From positions 5,064,001 through 5,128,000 of the forward strand of contig NZ_CP133269.1 in assembly GCF_030915525.1 (NCBI RefSeq): DNA of 64,000 bases. The letters run 5' to 3'. This DNA is from Neobacillus sp. PS2-9 (GTDB lineage Bacteria; Bacillota; Bacilli; Bacillales; Cytobacillaceae). Below the pieces are notes generated by a model, which saw only the letters and a program-made list of their open reading frames with translations, had not been told where the DNA came from and did not search any database. Every line of letters begins with the position of its first letter. Within the stretch, counting starts at the first letter, position 1. Made by a program: the position numbers and the translations under genes. This document shows positions 1-8,132 of this stretch, one piece after another.

Positions 1-191
1 CTACTATCGTCGAAAATACAAAAAAAGCGAAGAAGGGGGATATCATTCTTCTTCATGCATCAGATTCCGCCAAACAAACTGCGAAAGCACTGCCGCTCAT
101 TTTAACGGATATTCGTCAAAAAGGATTAAAATTTGTTTCCGTAACAGAAATGATTGCAAACGGTGAAGCCCGTTCAAAAGAAATAAGGTAA
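1..191 (+). CDS. pdaB: PdaB-type polysaccharide deacetylase, 3' end only
   Basis: This is the last 62 codons of a gene that begins left of the window; the frame ends with TAA at 189-191. The residues read GDIILLHASDSAKQTAKAL followed by LPLILTDIRQKG and a VTEMIANGEA tail. This matches the C-terminal end of the NodB-fold deacetylases, where the LLH motif closes the active site and the helix after it ends the fold. In Bacillus, pdaB (ybaN) sits next to kbaA and gerD, as here. PdaB is known to be needed for spores to survive late in sporulation. The catalytic Asp and His motifs lie outside the window, so activity cannot be judged. Confidence 0.85.
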   Translation, partial: TIVENTKKAKKGDIILLHASDSAKQTAKALPLILTDIRQKGLKFVSVTEMIANGEARSKEIR

Positions 192-207
192 AAAAAATTT
201 ACAGAAA

Positions 208-239
208 AAAACCGCCCATTTAATTAATTGGACGGTTTT
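208..239. terminator. Bidirectional terminator between pdaB and kbaA
   Basis: An inverted repeat AAAACCGCCCA / TGGACGGTTTT has one mismatch and an AT-rich loop. It is followed by a T-run on the plus strand and an A-run before it, so it can work both ways. It overlaps the last codons of the convergent kbaA gene. Confidence 0.75.
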
Positions 240-895
240 ATTTTTTTATTTTTCACATTAGGACTAGCTGTTTTTGCACGGTTTTGACGTTCTTGTGCAG
301 ATTGTGTATTTAATTTATGAAGAATTAATAGCTGATACGCATTACATGCCATTAAAGCAAACATCATGAGATAGAGCCAGCTTCTTTCGTTTACCCGAAG
401 AACAGGAACCCACTCAACTAGGGTAACCACAATCATAAAGAAAAGAGCAGGAATAAATGCCTCCCGACTGGTCTGTTTCGTTTTATACCAAGCAACGATT
501 AGACCAAGCACTAAAAGAATGAGGGCAGGGCCAAAATAAGGTAAGACTGAATCCCCTTGTTTAGCAAAATTATCGTATCGTAAATAGATCAAATCAAATA
601 GAGCAAAAAGAATAAGTACCATTTGAACCGCATTCCAAAGAGATGCGGATTTAAAAATCCCTAAACCAAAACGATGAACCGTTAAATAAGCAAAAAAGCC
701 CATTTGACTTATAACACTAAAAAGAAAGCCCATAACAATTAACCAAATTAAGGTTGATAAAATATCAATGATTCTAAGTTCAACAAAATAAGGCTGAAAT
801 TCATTCCAGCGAACAATAAAACCCACAATAGCCGTTGTGATCCCGCCTATTAATAATGTGGTCATAAAAAGTCTTACCCAATTACGGCTCGTCAC
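224..895 (-). CDS. kbaA: KinB-signalling pathway activator KbaA
   Basis: The 223-residue product is almost entirely hydrophobic, with about six membrane segments and a short basic, hydrophilic C-terminal tail. It matches KbaA, a membrane protein known to activate the KinB branch of the sporulation phosphorelay. I chose the GTG at 895: GGAGGT lies 7 nt upstream (908-903), and the product begins TSRNWVRLF after the initiator. The longer frame from ATG at 931 would put this ribosome site inside the gene. The family usually has about 200 residues; the extra length is the lysine-rich tail. The gene is divergent from gerD and convergent with pdaB, as in B. subtilis. Confidence 0.88.
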   Translation of the reverse strand: MTSRNWVRLFMTTLLIGGITTAIVGFIVRWNEFQPYFVELRIIDILSTLIWLIVMGFLFSVISQMGFFAYLTVHRFGLGIFKSASLWNAVQMVLILFALFDLIYLRYDNFAKQGDSVLPYFGPALILLVLGLIVAWYKTKQTSREAFIPALFFMIVVTLVEWVPVLRVNERSWLYLMMFALMACNAYQLLILHKLNTQSAQERQNRAKTASPNVKNKKIKPSN

Positions 896-935
896 ACTAT
901 AAACCTCCATATTACAAAAAATGAATACCATACTG

Positions 936-944
936 ATTGTACCA
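936..944 (-). promoter_or_regulatory. Possible extended -10 promoter of kbaA
   Basis: The minus strand reads TGGTACAAT, an extended -10 (TG-N-TACAAT), about 40 nt upstream of the GTG start. No good -35 hexamer is visible, so this is tentative. Confidence 0.35.
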
Positions 945-981
945 AGCTAATTTTGAAAAATCCATAATTTCATTTACATAC

Positions 982-1011
982 GAATAATCTCTTGCCTTTT
1001 ACTTCATTCTA
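982..1011 (+). promoter_or_regulatory. Sigma-G-type promoter of gerD
   Basis: GAATA (982-986), an 18-nt spacer and CATTCTA (1005-1011) fit the sigma-G pattern GHATR-N18-CATNHTA exactly. The predicted start lies about 30 nt before the gerD start. B. subtilis gerD is known to be forespore-expressed under sigma-G, which agrees. Confidence 0.65.
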
Positions 1012-1046
1012 AAATTAAGGAATCTTATGTGAAAGGAGCTTTAATT

Positions 1047-1682
1047 ATGAAAACAAAAAGTATGTTGCTCCTCCTACCTATCATGTTGTTCCTAACAAGC
1101 TGTTCTTCTGGTGAATCAAGTAGCGGAGGGCAAATTGATTACGAACAAACGAAAAAAATGGTTGTCGATATTTTAAAGACAGATGATGGTAAGAAGGCAA
1201 TTCAAGATGTAATGGCAGACGATAAAATGAAAGAAAAGTTGGTTATGGACCAAAAAGTGGTCTCTGACACCATTGAACAAACACTTACCTCCGATAAAGC
1301 AACAGACTTTTGGAAAAAAACCTTCAGTGACCCTAAATTTGCTAAAGGTGTAGCCAAGAATATGAGAAGCGAAAATGAAAAGTTGCTTAAGGATTTAATG
1401 AATGACCCGGAATATCGTGGCATGATGATTCAAGTCTTCAAGGAACCGGAAATTCAAAAAGAAATGGCAGACGCATTGAAAAGCAAGGAATACCGGGCAC
1501 ACCTTCAGTCAGTCATTTCAGAGACGATAGAAAGTCCGCTGTTTAAAGCTAAAATGCAAGAGCTACTCTTAAAAGCAGCAGAAGAAACACAAGGAAAATC
1601 CAGTTCAAAGCAAGGAGGAGGCCAATCTAGTGGCGAACAAAGCTCTGGGGGTGGTCAAAGCGGAACTGGCGGCGGACAATAA
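1047..1682 (+). CDS. gerD: Spore germination lipoprotein GerD
   Basis: The 211-residue precursor has a signal peptide ending in the lipobox LTSC (Cys about 19), so it is lipidated on the outer face of the inner spore membrane. A long helical middle follows, then a low-complexity Gly/Ser/Gln tail over the last 27 residues, typical of GerD. GerD is known to cluster germinant receptors into the germinosome. I start at ATG 1047, 8 nt after AAAGGAG; the in-frame GTG at 1029 lies upstream of that site. The locus next to kbaA and pdaB matches B. subtilis. A GerA-type receptor, its functional partner, is encoded 2.7 kb away. Confidence 0.93.
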   Translation: MKTKSMLLLLPIMLFLTSCSSGESSSGGQIDYEQTKKMVVDILKTDDGKKAIQDVMADDKMKEKLVMDQKVVSDTIEQTLTSDKATDFWKKTFSDPKFAKGVAKNMRSENEKLLKDLMNDPEYRGMMIQVFKEPEIQKEMADALKSKEYRAHLQSVISETIESPLFKAKMQELLLKAAEETQGKSSSKQGGGQSSGEQSSGGGQSGTGGGQ

Positions 1683-1696
1683 AGAGTAACAACCAT

Positions 1697-1739
1697 AATA
1701 ATAAAGCCTCTTCGTTCAAAACGAAGAGGCTTTATTATT
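1697..1739. terminator. Strong bidirectional terminator between gerD and salA
   Basis: A perfect 19-bp stem (1697-1715 with 1721-1739) with a 5-nt loop TCAAA lies in the convergent spacer. The GC-rich core is flanked by A/T tracts on both sides, so it serves both genes. It overlaps the salA stop codon. Confidence 0.92.
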
Positions 1740-2790
1740 ATTTTTTCAGCAAGTTAGTCACTTTTTCAGCAATTTCTAAATAAATTTTTCCGATTTGGTG
1801 ATCTTCTTGGTAGACGGATGGAGCAAAATCCGCATCATTCCAGTCCGGCTGATTTAACGGCAGTCTTCCAAGGACTTCTGTATTCAATTCATCGGCTAAT
1901 TTGTCACCGCCGCCTTGCCCAAACACATATTCTTTTTCACCTGTTAGCTTACTTTCGAAATAAGCCATATTTTCAATTACCCCAAGCACCTCGTGTTCAG
2001 TTCGGATCGCCATCGCTCCCGCACGTGCAGCTACAAAGGCCGCTGTTGGATGTGGAGTCGTCACGATAATTTCTTTACAAGCAGGCAGCATAGTGTGTAC
2101 ATCTAATGCAACATCCCCTGTACCCGGTGGTAAATCTAGCAGTAAATAATCAATTTCTCCCCATTCCACTTCATTAAAGAAACTATTCAGCATTTTCCCT
2201 AACATAGGACCACGCCAAATAATTGGGGCATTATCTTCCACAAAGAATCCCATCGAAATGACTTGAACACCAAGGCGTTCTACAGGGATAATTTTTTCTC
2301 CCCTTACAACCGGTCTTTTTGTAATTCCCATCATATCAGGTACACTGAACCCATAAATATCAGCATCAATAAGACCCACTTTTTTGCCTAGACGAGCTAA
2401 AGCTACAGCTAGGTTTACTGATACAGTCGATTTCCCTACTCCACCCTTACCACTGGCAATGGCAATAAAAGTCGTATTATTTGAATGAAGCAGATTTTTT
2501 TCTTTTTCTGGTTCTTTATTGCGATGCTGCGCTAATACTTCTTCAGGTAGTTGATTGAAACGTATTCCAACAGTTGCTGCTCCTGCTTCTTTTAAAAGAT
2601 TGACAATTTGTGTTTGCAACTGTAACTGTTCAGACGTCCCTGTTCTTGCAATGGCTATTTTCACGCTAACGTGATTTTTCTCTTCTTTTATTTTAATTTC
2701 TTCAATTGCATGTAATTCAGCTAATGTTTTATGTAAAAATGGCTCTTTAAGGCTGCCAAGAACCTCCTGGATCTTTACCTCTGTTAACAT
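1738..2790 (-). CDS. salA: Mrp/NBP35-family P-loop ATPase SalA
   Basis: The 350-residue protein has an N-terminal MIP18-like domain (about 1-85) and a Mrp/ApbC ATPase domain with the deviant P-loop GKGGVGKST near residues 114-122. The family is known for iron-sulfur cluster carrying; in B. subtilis the orthologue SalA (YbaL) also regulates scoC and exoprotease genes. Start choice: ATG 2790, with GGTG of the AAGGTGAGGTG tract 6 nt upstream. The in-frame GTG at 2799 is itself part of that ribosome site. The length agrees with SalA (about 352). Convergent with gerD; cwlD lies upstream with its own terminator between. Confidence 0.9.
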   Translation of the reverse strand: MLTEVKIQEVLGSLKEPFLHKTLAELHAIEEIKIKEEKNHVSVKIAIARTGTSEQLQLQTQIVNLLKEAGAATVGIRFNQLPEEVLAQHRNKEPEKEKNLLHSNNTTFIAIASGKGGVGKSTVSVNLAVALARLGKKVGLIDADIYGFSVPDMMGITKRPVVRGEKIIPVERLGVQVISMGFFVEDNAPIIWRGPMLGKMLNSFFNEVEWGEIDYLLLDLPPGTGDVALDVHTMLPACKEIIVTTPHPTAAFVAARAGAMAIRTEHEVLGVIENMAYFESKLTGEKEYVFGQGGGDKLADELNTEVLGRLPLNQPDWNDADFAPSVYQEDHQIGKIYLEIAEKVTNLLKK

Positions 2791-2828
2791 GAAAAGCACC
2801 TCACCTTATGAATTCGTTTCCATCTTTC

Positions 2829-2837
2829 AGTATACCA
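2829..2837 (-). promoter_or_regulatory. Likely salA promoter, extended -10
   Basis: The minus strand carries TGGTATACT (TG-N-TATACT), about 40 nt before the salA start. The -35 region is weak, as is usual for extended -10 promoters. Confidence 0.5.
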
Positions 2838-2906
2838 TAATCATGTCAGGATACAGTTAAATGAATCACACGTACTACCCATTAAAACACAGAAAAGTAT
2901 ATAAAC

Positions 2907-2930
2907 AAAAAAAAGGGATGGAAGAATCCC
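2907..2930 (-). terminator. Terminator after cwlD
   Basis: On the minus strand the short hairpin GGGAT-TCTTCC-ATCCC is followed by eight T residues, directly after the cwlD stop codon. Confidence 0.7.
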
Positions 2931-2933
2931 CCA

Positions 2934-3662
2934 TCATCCTTCATCAATTTCTTTAATTTCTTTTTCATTAGTAAAATAACGCATAATTCCTTTATAAATA
3001 GAAATCGCTACTTTTTCCTGATAGGAATCCTTTTTTAACATCGCTTTTTCACCAGGATTTGAAAGAAAGCCGACCTCCACTAGTGCTCCAGGTTTTTTTG
3101 CATTTTTTAAAATATATACTTGGTTCAAAGGTTTTGCTTTTCGGTTTGTATTTTCTAAATTCTTGCGTAGCTCTTCTTGAATAAATTTAGCTGCCCTTGC
3201 ATTCTCTTGATGATGTGGTGCATAGAAGGTTTGAGCTCCGCTCCATCTGGAGGACGGTATGGCATTTAAATGGATACTTACAAAGAGATCATTATCAGTT
3301 TTATTAATCATCTTTAATCTTTTTTTCAAGTCTTCCACTTTTCTTCTACTATACCCTTTTGTATCAGAATCGGCTAAATCAGTATCCGTTTCCCGCGTCA
3401 TAATAACGAGGGCTCCTTGCTGTTGGAGATAATCCCTTACTTTTAAGGTGATTTCTAATGCTATGTCCTTTTCAAGGGTTTTCCCTGTTCCTGCTCCACC
3501 ATCCGGGCCTCCATGGCCTGCATCTAACAAAATAATTTTACCCGACAACGGAAGATTCCACGTATTCCACGAATCGTCCTCTATAAAGTCATGTTGTAAA
3601 ATGAGAAACAAAACAAGCAAACCTGCAATAAAACTTATGATTTTTATTCTTCGCTTCGACAC
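2934..3662 (-). CDS. cwlD: N-acetylmuramoyl-L-alanine amidase CwlD (spore cortex)
   Basis: The 242-residue protein has an N-terminal membrane anchor (about 7-22) and an Amidase_3 domain. Zinc ligands are the His of DAGHGGPDGG, the Glu of LEKDIALE and the His of SIHLNA; the catalytic Glu is in LVEVGFLSNP. CwlD is known to remove side chains from muramic acid during sporulation, the first step of making muramic-delta-lactam in spore cortex. I choose GTG 3662 with AAGGA 8 nt upstream; it aligns with the B. subtilis N-terminus. The ATG at 3671 would abut the ribosome site. The order ybaK-cwlD-salA is conserved. Confidence 0.93.
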   Translation of the reverse strand: MSKRRIKIISFIAGLLVLFLILQHDFIEDDSWNTWNLPLSGKIILLDAGHGGPDGGAGTGKTLEKDIALEITLKVRDYLQQQGALVIMTRETDTDLADSDTKGYSRRKVEDLKKRLKMINKTDNDLFVSIHLNAIPSSRWSGAQTFYAPHHQENARAAKFIQEELRKNLENTNRKAKPLNQVYILKNAKKPGALVEVGFLSNPGEKAMLKKDSYQEKVAISIYKGIMRYFTNEKEIKEIDEG

Positions 3663-3795
3663 CCAAATCATCCTTCCCGCTCGTCCCTGTTCAATAAACT
3701 ATATGGGACAAGAGGGAAAAATAGAACAGAAGAAAGCGTTAAGCAGAAGTGCACTTTATGCTCTTTGCACCCCTGCCACTATCAAATGTTCCATT

Positions 3796-4239
3796 TTAAT
3801 GAAGGCGGAGTTTATGACGCCTTTGACCCTTTTCAAACCCTTCTCTCCACCAAACATGTATATACTGTTCACACAGATAATAAAGCGATTCACTCATCGT
3901 ACCTTCTTCGCCATTTCCCCAATAAAGTAAAAAGTTGTATAACGTATCAATTAGGTGTTTCTCTTCTTTATAACACCTCAGACGCACTGCTTCTAAATCC
4001 TCGCCGTAATAACCAAATTTGCTGAACTTTGCCCCTAATAGGAAGGCCTCTAAAGCTACATCATAGCAAGCTTCTTCTATACCTGTATTCATGACAAAAC
4101 TGGAGGCAATTTTTGTTGAACCAAAGTATTGTTTTACTCTTTCTTTTAACGTATTGATGGATAAGTCCCGAAGTACGGAACGCTCATATTTAATCTGTTT
4201 TTCACGTTTTTTTTCTTTAAAGGTAGTAATAACAGTCAC
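3796..4239 (-). CDS. ybaK: YbaK family protein (DUF2521-like), function unknown
   Basis: The 147-residue soluble protein is rich in charged residues. An N-terminal basic stretch (FKEKKREKQIKYERSVLRDL) leads into an Ala/Leu helical core with a conserved-looking YYGEDLEAVRLRCYKEE segment, and it ends in a WWREGFEKGQ motif. It matches the YbaK/DUF2521 family, which sits upstream of cwlD in Bacillus; no biochemical role is known to me. The start is GTG 4239, with AGAGGTGA about 9 nt before. No membrane segment or signal is seen. A 133-nt spacer separates it from cwlD, without a terminator. Confidence 0.78.
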   Translation of the reverse strand: MTVITTFKEKKREKQIKYERSVLRDLSINTLKERVKQYFGSTKIASSFVMNTGIEEACYDVALEAFLLGAKFSKFGYYGEDLEAVRLRCYKEEKHLIDTLYNFLLYWGNGEEGTMSESLYYLCEQYIHVWWREGFEKGQRRHKLRLH

Positions 4240-4359
4240 TTCAATTTCACCTCTTAAAACTATTCTTTATCCCTTGTTCATAAGAAATGCAAAGACACTA
4301 TTACCAATTTTTTTAAGTAAGTGAACAGGACAAAATTCAATAACTACAAATGGACGATT

Positions 4360-4388
4360 ACATAAACCTTCCACTTAAGGAAATACTA
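4360..4388 (+). promoter_or_regulatory. Possible sigma-G promoter of the gerA-type operon
   Basis: ACATA (4360-4364), a 17-nt spacer and AATACTA (4382-4388) resemble the sigma-G pattern with one mismatch in each box. They sit about 35 nt before the first receptor gene. Germinant receptor operons are known to be sigma-G controlled. Confidence 0.4.
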
Positions 4389-4423
4389 ATCTAAATGTAT
4401 AAATACGGCGGTGAAATGTCCTC

Positions 4424-5911
4424 ATGAACTGGTTTACTAAAAAAAAGATACAACATAATGAACGAGAAACATTAGAAAATTACCTCCAACGATCGAATGA
4501 TTATACAAAAGTTCATTATATAAACCAAGCTACTAATTGCCGATTTTCTTTTTCCTTTATATCTACACTCATTGACGAGAGCATTTTACAGGAAAATGTC
4601 CTTCCCTATCTACTTGAAAAACCATTTGAAAAGATTGAAGAAGTTAAGAAGCTCATTCCTCTTGCGGACGTGCAGGTAAGTAATGATGAGAGCCTTATAG
4701 AACAGAAATTGTTTAATGGTTATGTACTTTTAACGCTTGATTCAGACCCAGGTCATTTTGCCTTCCTGGCTGCGCAAAAAGAAATTGTCCGCAGTATTAC
4801 ACAGCCTGAGGTTGAGTTTAGTGTCATTGGACCAAAGGAAGCTTTTGTTGAGTCTCTCGAACAAAATGTTAACTTGATTCGTAAACGACTGCCTGTAAAA
4901 GAATTAATAAGTGAAGAGTTAACACTAGGCACTCTATCGAAAACAAAAATTTCGGTTATGTATTTAGACGGAATCGCTGACCCGGATAATATCCAAGAAG
5001 TGATGAAACGGTTAAAGGATGTTGACTTTGATGCGATAACCGATAGTTCTTATATTGTTCAATTAATCTCTGATAATAAAAATTCCCCCTTTCCGCAGCT
5101 TCTCGATACCGAGCGGCCAGACCGGGTAACTGCCATCTTGGCAGAGGGGAAAATTGCCATATTTGTTGATGGGTCTCCGCATGCGCTGATCACCCCAACA
5201 ACGCTCGTTGAATTTTTCAGTTCTTTTGAAGATTACTTTTTAAATTGGATGTTATCCTCATTCTTTCGATTAATTCGGCTTTTCGCCGTTGCCTTTTCTA
5301 TTTTGATTACACCAGTTTATGTAGCGACTTTGTCTTATCATTATGAACTGATTCCAAAGGATTTAATGAATACGTTAGTTACGTCTCGCCGAGAAATACC
5401 GCTTCCTCCTATATTGGAAGCTCTGTTTTTAGAGCTAACCATCGAGCTGCTACGTGAGGCAGGAGCTCGTCTTCCTACCAAGGTCGGTCAGACAATCGGT
5501 ATCGTGGGCGGGATCGTAATCGGGACTGCTTCCGTTGAAGCAGGTCTGACAAGTAATGTTCTCTTAATTATCGTTGCTCTTGCGGCACTGGCATCTTTTA
5601 CGACCCCTGTGTATAAAATGGGCAACGCCATTCGATTACTCCGCTTTCCATTTTTATTTTTTGCCGAGCTGTGGGGCCTCTTAGGTATCGTTTTTTGTTT
5701 TTGTCTGTTAATGGCACATTTAATTAGGCTAACTTCCCTTAATAGACCCTTTTTAGAACCGATCTATCCACCAAGAATGACGGACTTAAAGGATTCTATT
5801 ATTAGGCTCCCATTCTCAAAGCAATCCTTAAGACCACAGACTTTAAGGACTCAAAACCCCGTTCGTTTTACTCCTAGAAAAAAAGTGAAAAAAGGAGATA
5901 TTGACGAATAG
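4424..5911 (+). CDS. GerA-type germinant receptor, subunit A
   Basis: The 495-residue protein has a soluble N-terminal part (to about residue 275) and then about five membrane segments in the C-terminal half. Hallmarks of the GerA A subunit are present: EQNVNLIRKRLP, the FFRLIRLFAV entry into the membrane domain, LTIELLREAGARLP and the VGQTIGIVGGIVIG segment. A subunits are known to take part in germinant response at the inner spore membrane, probably as the ion channel. First gene of a three-gene operon; an RBS-like GGCGGTGA precedes ATG. The substrate cannot be read from sequence, so no letter name is given. Confidence 0.94.
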   Translation: MNWFTKKKIQHNERETLENYLQRSNDYTKVHYINQATNCRFSFSFISTLIDESILQENVLPYLLEKPFEKIEEVKKLIPLADVQVSNDESLIEQKLFNGYVLLTLDSDPGHFAFLAAQKEIVRSITQPEVEFSVIGPKEAFVESLEQNVNLIRKRLPVKELISEELTLGTLSKTKISVMYLDGIADPDNIQEVMKRLKDVDFDAITDSSYIVQLISDNKNSPFPQLLDTERPDRVTAILAEGKIAIFVDGSPHALITPTTLVEFFSSFEDYFLNWMLSSFFRLIRLFAVAFSILITPVYVATLSYHYELIPKDLMNTLVTSRREIPLPPILEALFLELTIELLREAGARLPTKVGQTIGIVGGIVIGTASVEAGLTSNVLLIIVALAALASFTTPVYKMGNAIRLLRFPFLFFAELWGLLGIVFCFCLLMAHLIRLTSLNRPFLEPIYPPRMTDLKDSIIRLPFSKQSLRPQTLRTQNPVRFTPRKKVKKGDIDE

Positions 5912-5928
5912 AACGTGGAGGAAATGCT

Positions 5929-7017
5929 ATGGAACAATTAGTGCCGGAAAAAGCAAAAGTATCGCCTTTTTTAGTTTTCTTTCTCGTCCATTCAATGCAG
6001 GTGGGCATAGGCGTTCTTGGCTTTCAACGCATTATCGCCTTAACAGCAGGATATGATGCATGGATGTCGGTAATTTTTGCAGGTTTAAGCATTCATATCA
6101 TCATATGGATGATGTATAAAATACTTGAGACAGTCGATGGTGATATCGTTACTGCCCATTCATTTGTTTTCGGGAAGAAAATAGGGAAACTCCTATCTCT
6201 TCCCTTTGTCCTTTATTTTTTGATGATTGCCTTAACCCTTCTAAGAACATTTATTGAAGTCGTCCAAGTATGGATGTTCCAAGATATGAGCACCTTTTGG
6301 TATTCTTTTGCTTTTTGTGGATTAGCCATATATATAGTCTTCGGAGGTTTTCGAACAGTCACAGGGGTGGCTTTCTTTGGAGTCGTCCTCCCTGCCTACT
6401 TAGTCTTAACTTTTTTCTTTACGATTCCTTATGCAGATGTACAAAATTTACTTCCTATTTTTGATCACTCCGTTAAGGATTTGGCAATGGCATCTTATCA
6501 AATGTCCCTTACCTTTCTTGGCTATGAAGTGCTTTTATTTTTCTATCCATTTATTAAAGATCCACAAAAATCGAAAAAATGGGCTCACATTGGAGTGCTG
6601 TACACAACTTTTCTTTATACACTGCTAACTATAGTAACATTTACATATTTTTCAGAAGGCCAGCTTCAAAAGAATATTTGGGCCACCTTGACAGTGTGGA
6701 AAGTGGTAGAAATGCCCTTTGTTGAAAGATTTGAATATATTGGAATTGCCAATTGGAATATCATTATCCTCCCTAATTTCTGCATTGCCCTATGGTGCGG
6801 TAGTCGAATTATTAAAAGAGTAACCCACGTGAAACAAAAATATGGTGTTCTCTTTTTAGCATTGATGACTTTAACTCTAATTAATTTTTTCAAGACACGG
6901 GAACAAATAAATACCCTTATCGACTATACAGGTAAAATAGCTTTTTTCCTTAATTACGGATATATTCCATTGCTCTTTTTTCTTGTGTTAATTGTAAAGA
7001 AGGTGAAGAAAAAGTGA
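5929..7017 (+). CDS. GerA-type germinant receptor, subunit B (APC-superfamily permease)
   Basis: The 362-residue integral membrane protein has about ten hydrophobic helices and no signal peptide. It matches GerAB/GerKB proteins, which resemble amino acid permeases and are known to carry the germinant-binding pocket. GTGGAGGAAATGCT precedes the ATG with good spacing. It starts 17 nt after subunit A, and its last bases overlap the start of subunit C by 4 nt, so the three are translationally coupled. Length is normal for the family (about 360). Confidence 0.94.
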   Translation: MEQLVPEKAKVSPFLVFFLVHSMQVGIGVLGFQRIIALTAGYDAWMSVIFAGLSIHIIIWMMYKILETVDGDIVTAHSFVFGKKIGKLLSLPFVLYFLMIALTLLRTFIEVVQVWMFQDMSTFWYSFAFCGLAIYIVFGGFRTVTGVAFFGVVLPAYLVLTFFFTIPYADVQNLLPIFDHSVKDLAMASYQMSLTFLGYEVLLFFYPFIKDPQKSKKWAHIGVLYTTFLYTLLTIVTFTYFSEGQLQKNIWATLTVWKVVEMPFVERFEYIGIANWNIIILPNFCIALWCGSRIIKRVTHVKQKYGVLFLALMTLTLINFFKTREQINTLIDYTGKIAFFLNYGYIPLLFFLVLIVKKVKKK

Positions 7018-8075
7018 ATAAACTCCTTGCCTTTTTTATTGTAACGATTAGTCTTACTGGATGCGTTCGGAAAGAGATCTTAGATGATGTGAATCTAGAA
7101 ACTGGCAGTGCCTATGATTTTATTGATAATCAAATACGGGGGACAGCCTTAGTACCTGTATACATGCCTGATAAGTCGGTAGAGAATAAGACCTTTAGCG
7201 CCTCTTCTAGTCTAAGCAGAGATTTTTTAAGAGATGTACAGCGTCAATCGTCGGATCCTCTCGTAACAGGTTCCCTTAAGGTAGTCCTTTTTGGAGAAAA
7301 GCTTGCAAAAGAAAAAGGAATTTTGGCTCTGATTGATTCTTTTCAACGGGACCCCAGTATTGGTGCTGGTCTTTACCTTTCTGTGACTGAAGGAGAAGCA
7401 AAAAATATTATTGAAGGGAAATATGGAAAAAGAGGTAATGCCGTCTATCTATCTAACCTAATTCGCCATAATATGAAGTCGAAAGATTTGCCTAAAACAA
7501 ATCTACAGCGGTTTCTATCTGATTTTCACCAAAAGGGTAAATCCCCCTATCTGCCACAAATTCGTTCGTTGAGTGATGACCAAATTGAAATTAGCGGCAT
7601 GAGCTTTTTTAGATATGGTCGTGTGGTAGAAACCATACCAGCGGCTGAGATGTTCTATTTCAAGCTCTTAGTGGACAACTATAGTGAAGGAACCTTAAAG
7701 GTAACCGTTGATAAACAAATAGCTTCCGTTGAAAGTATTCGCTCAAAATTCAAGATGAAACTTGCATCAAGAAATCCCTATACAGTAAATGTGGACATTA
7801 AAGTGAAAGCCATATTAAACGAATACACTGGGCCTAGTTTAAAACCAAAAGATTTAAAGAATATTGAAAGTAAAGTTGAAAAGGATATTGAAACAGAATG
7901 TCTTAAATTAATAAAAGCGTTCCAGGATAAGAAAATTGATCCCGTAGGATTTGGCCATTTTATTAAAAGTAGAACACGACACTTCAATTTTAAAAAGTGG
8001 GACACTGACTATCAATATTTAAAAGTCAATGTTCATGCAGATGTAAGCATTGTGGAATCAGGGGTAATTGAATAA
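7014..8075 (+). CDS. GerA-type germinant receptor, subunit C (lipoprotein)
   Basis: The 353-residue precursor begins with a short signal peptide and the lipobox LTGC, so the mature protein is a lipoprotein on the outer face of the inner spore membrane. The body matches the Ger(x)C family, with three domains and a typical C-terminal region (DKKIDPVGFGHFIKSR). The GTG start overlaps the TGA of subunit B; AAGGTGAAG lies just upstream inside gene B. Complete A-B-C receptors of normal length suggest a working receptor. Confidence 0.94.
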   Translation: MNKLLAFFIVTISLTGCVRKEILDDVNLETGSAYDFIDNQIRGTALVPVYMPDKSVENKTFSASSSLSRDFLRDVQRQSSDPLVTGSLKVVLFGEKLAKEKGILALIDSFQRDPSIGAGLYLSVTEGEAKNIIEGKYGKRGNAVYLSNLIRHNMKSKDLPKTNLQRFLSDFHQKGKSPYLPQIRSLSDDQIEISGMSFFRYGRVVETIPAAEMFYFKLLVDNYSEGTLKVTVDKQIASVESIRSKFKMKLASRNPYTVNVDIKVKAILNEYTGPSLKPKDLKNIESKVEKDIETECLKLIKAFQDKKIDPVGFGHFIKSRTRHFNFKKWDTDYQYLKVNVHADVSIVESGVIE

Positions 8076-8090
8076 ATAAACTAAGCTAAA

Positions 8091-8130
8091 AAGAGACTCC
8101 CAGCCACATCAATTGCTAGGAGTCTCTTTT
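8091..8130. terminator. Terminator between the ger operon and nhaC (convergent)
   Basis: The stem AGAGACTCC / GGAGTCTCT (8092-8100 with 8119-8127) extends by AGC/GCT after one mismatch, with T4 on the plus strand and an A-tract on the other side. It ends the ger operon and lies just after the nhaC stop. Confidence 0.88.
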
Positions 8131-8132
8131 AG

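Noticed and set aside
3663..3795. Sigma-G promoter for cwlD (CATATAG upstream)
   Set aside because: The -10 differs from CATNHTA and no GHATR box lies at the right distance.
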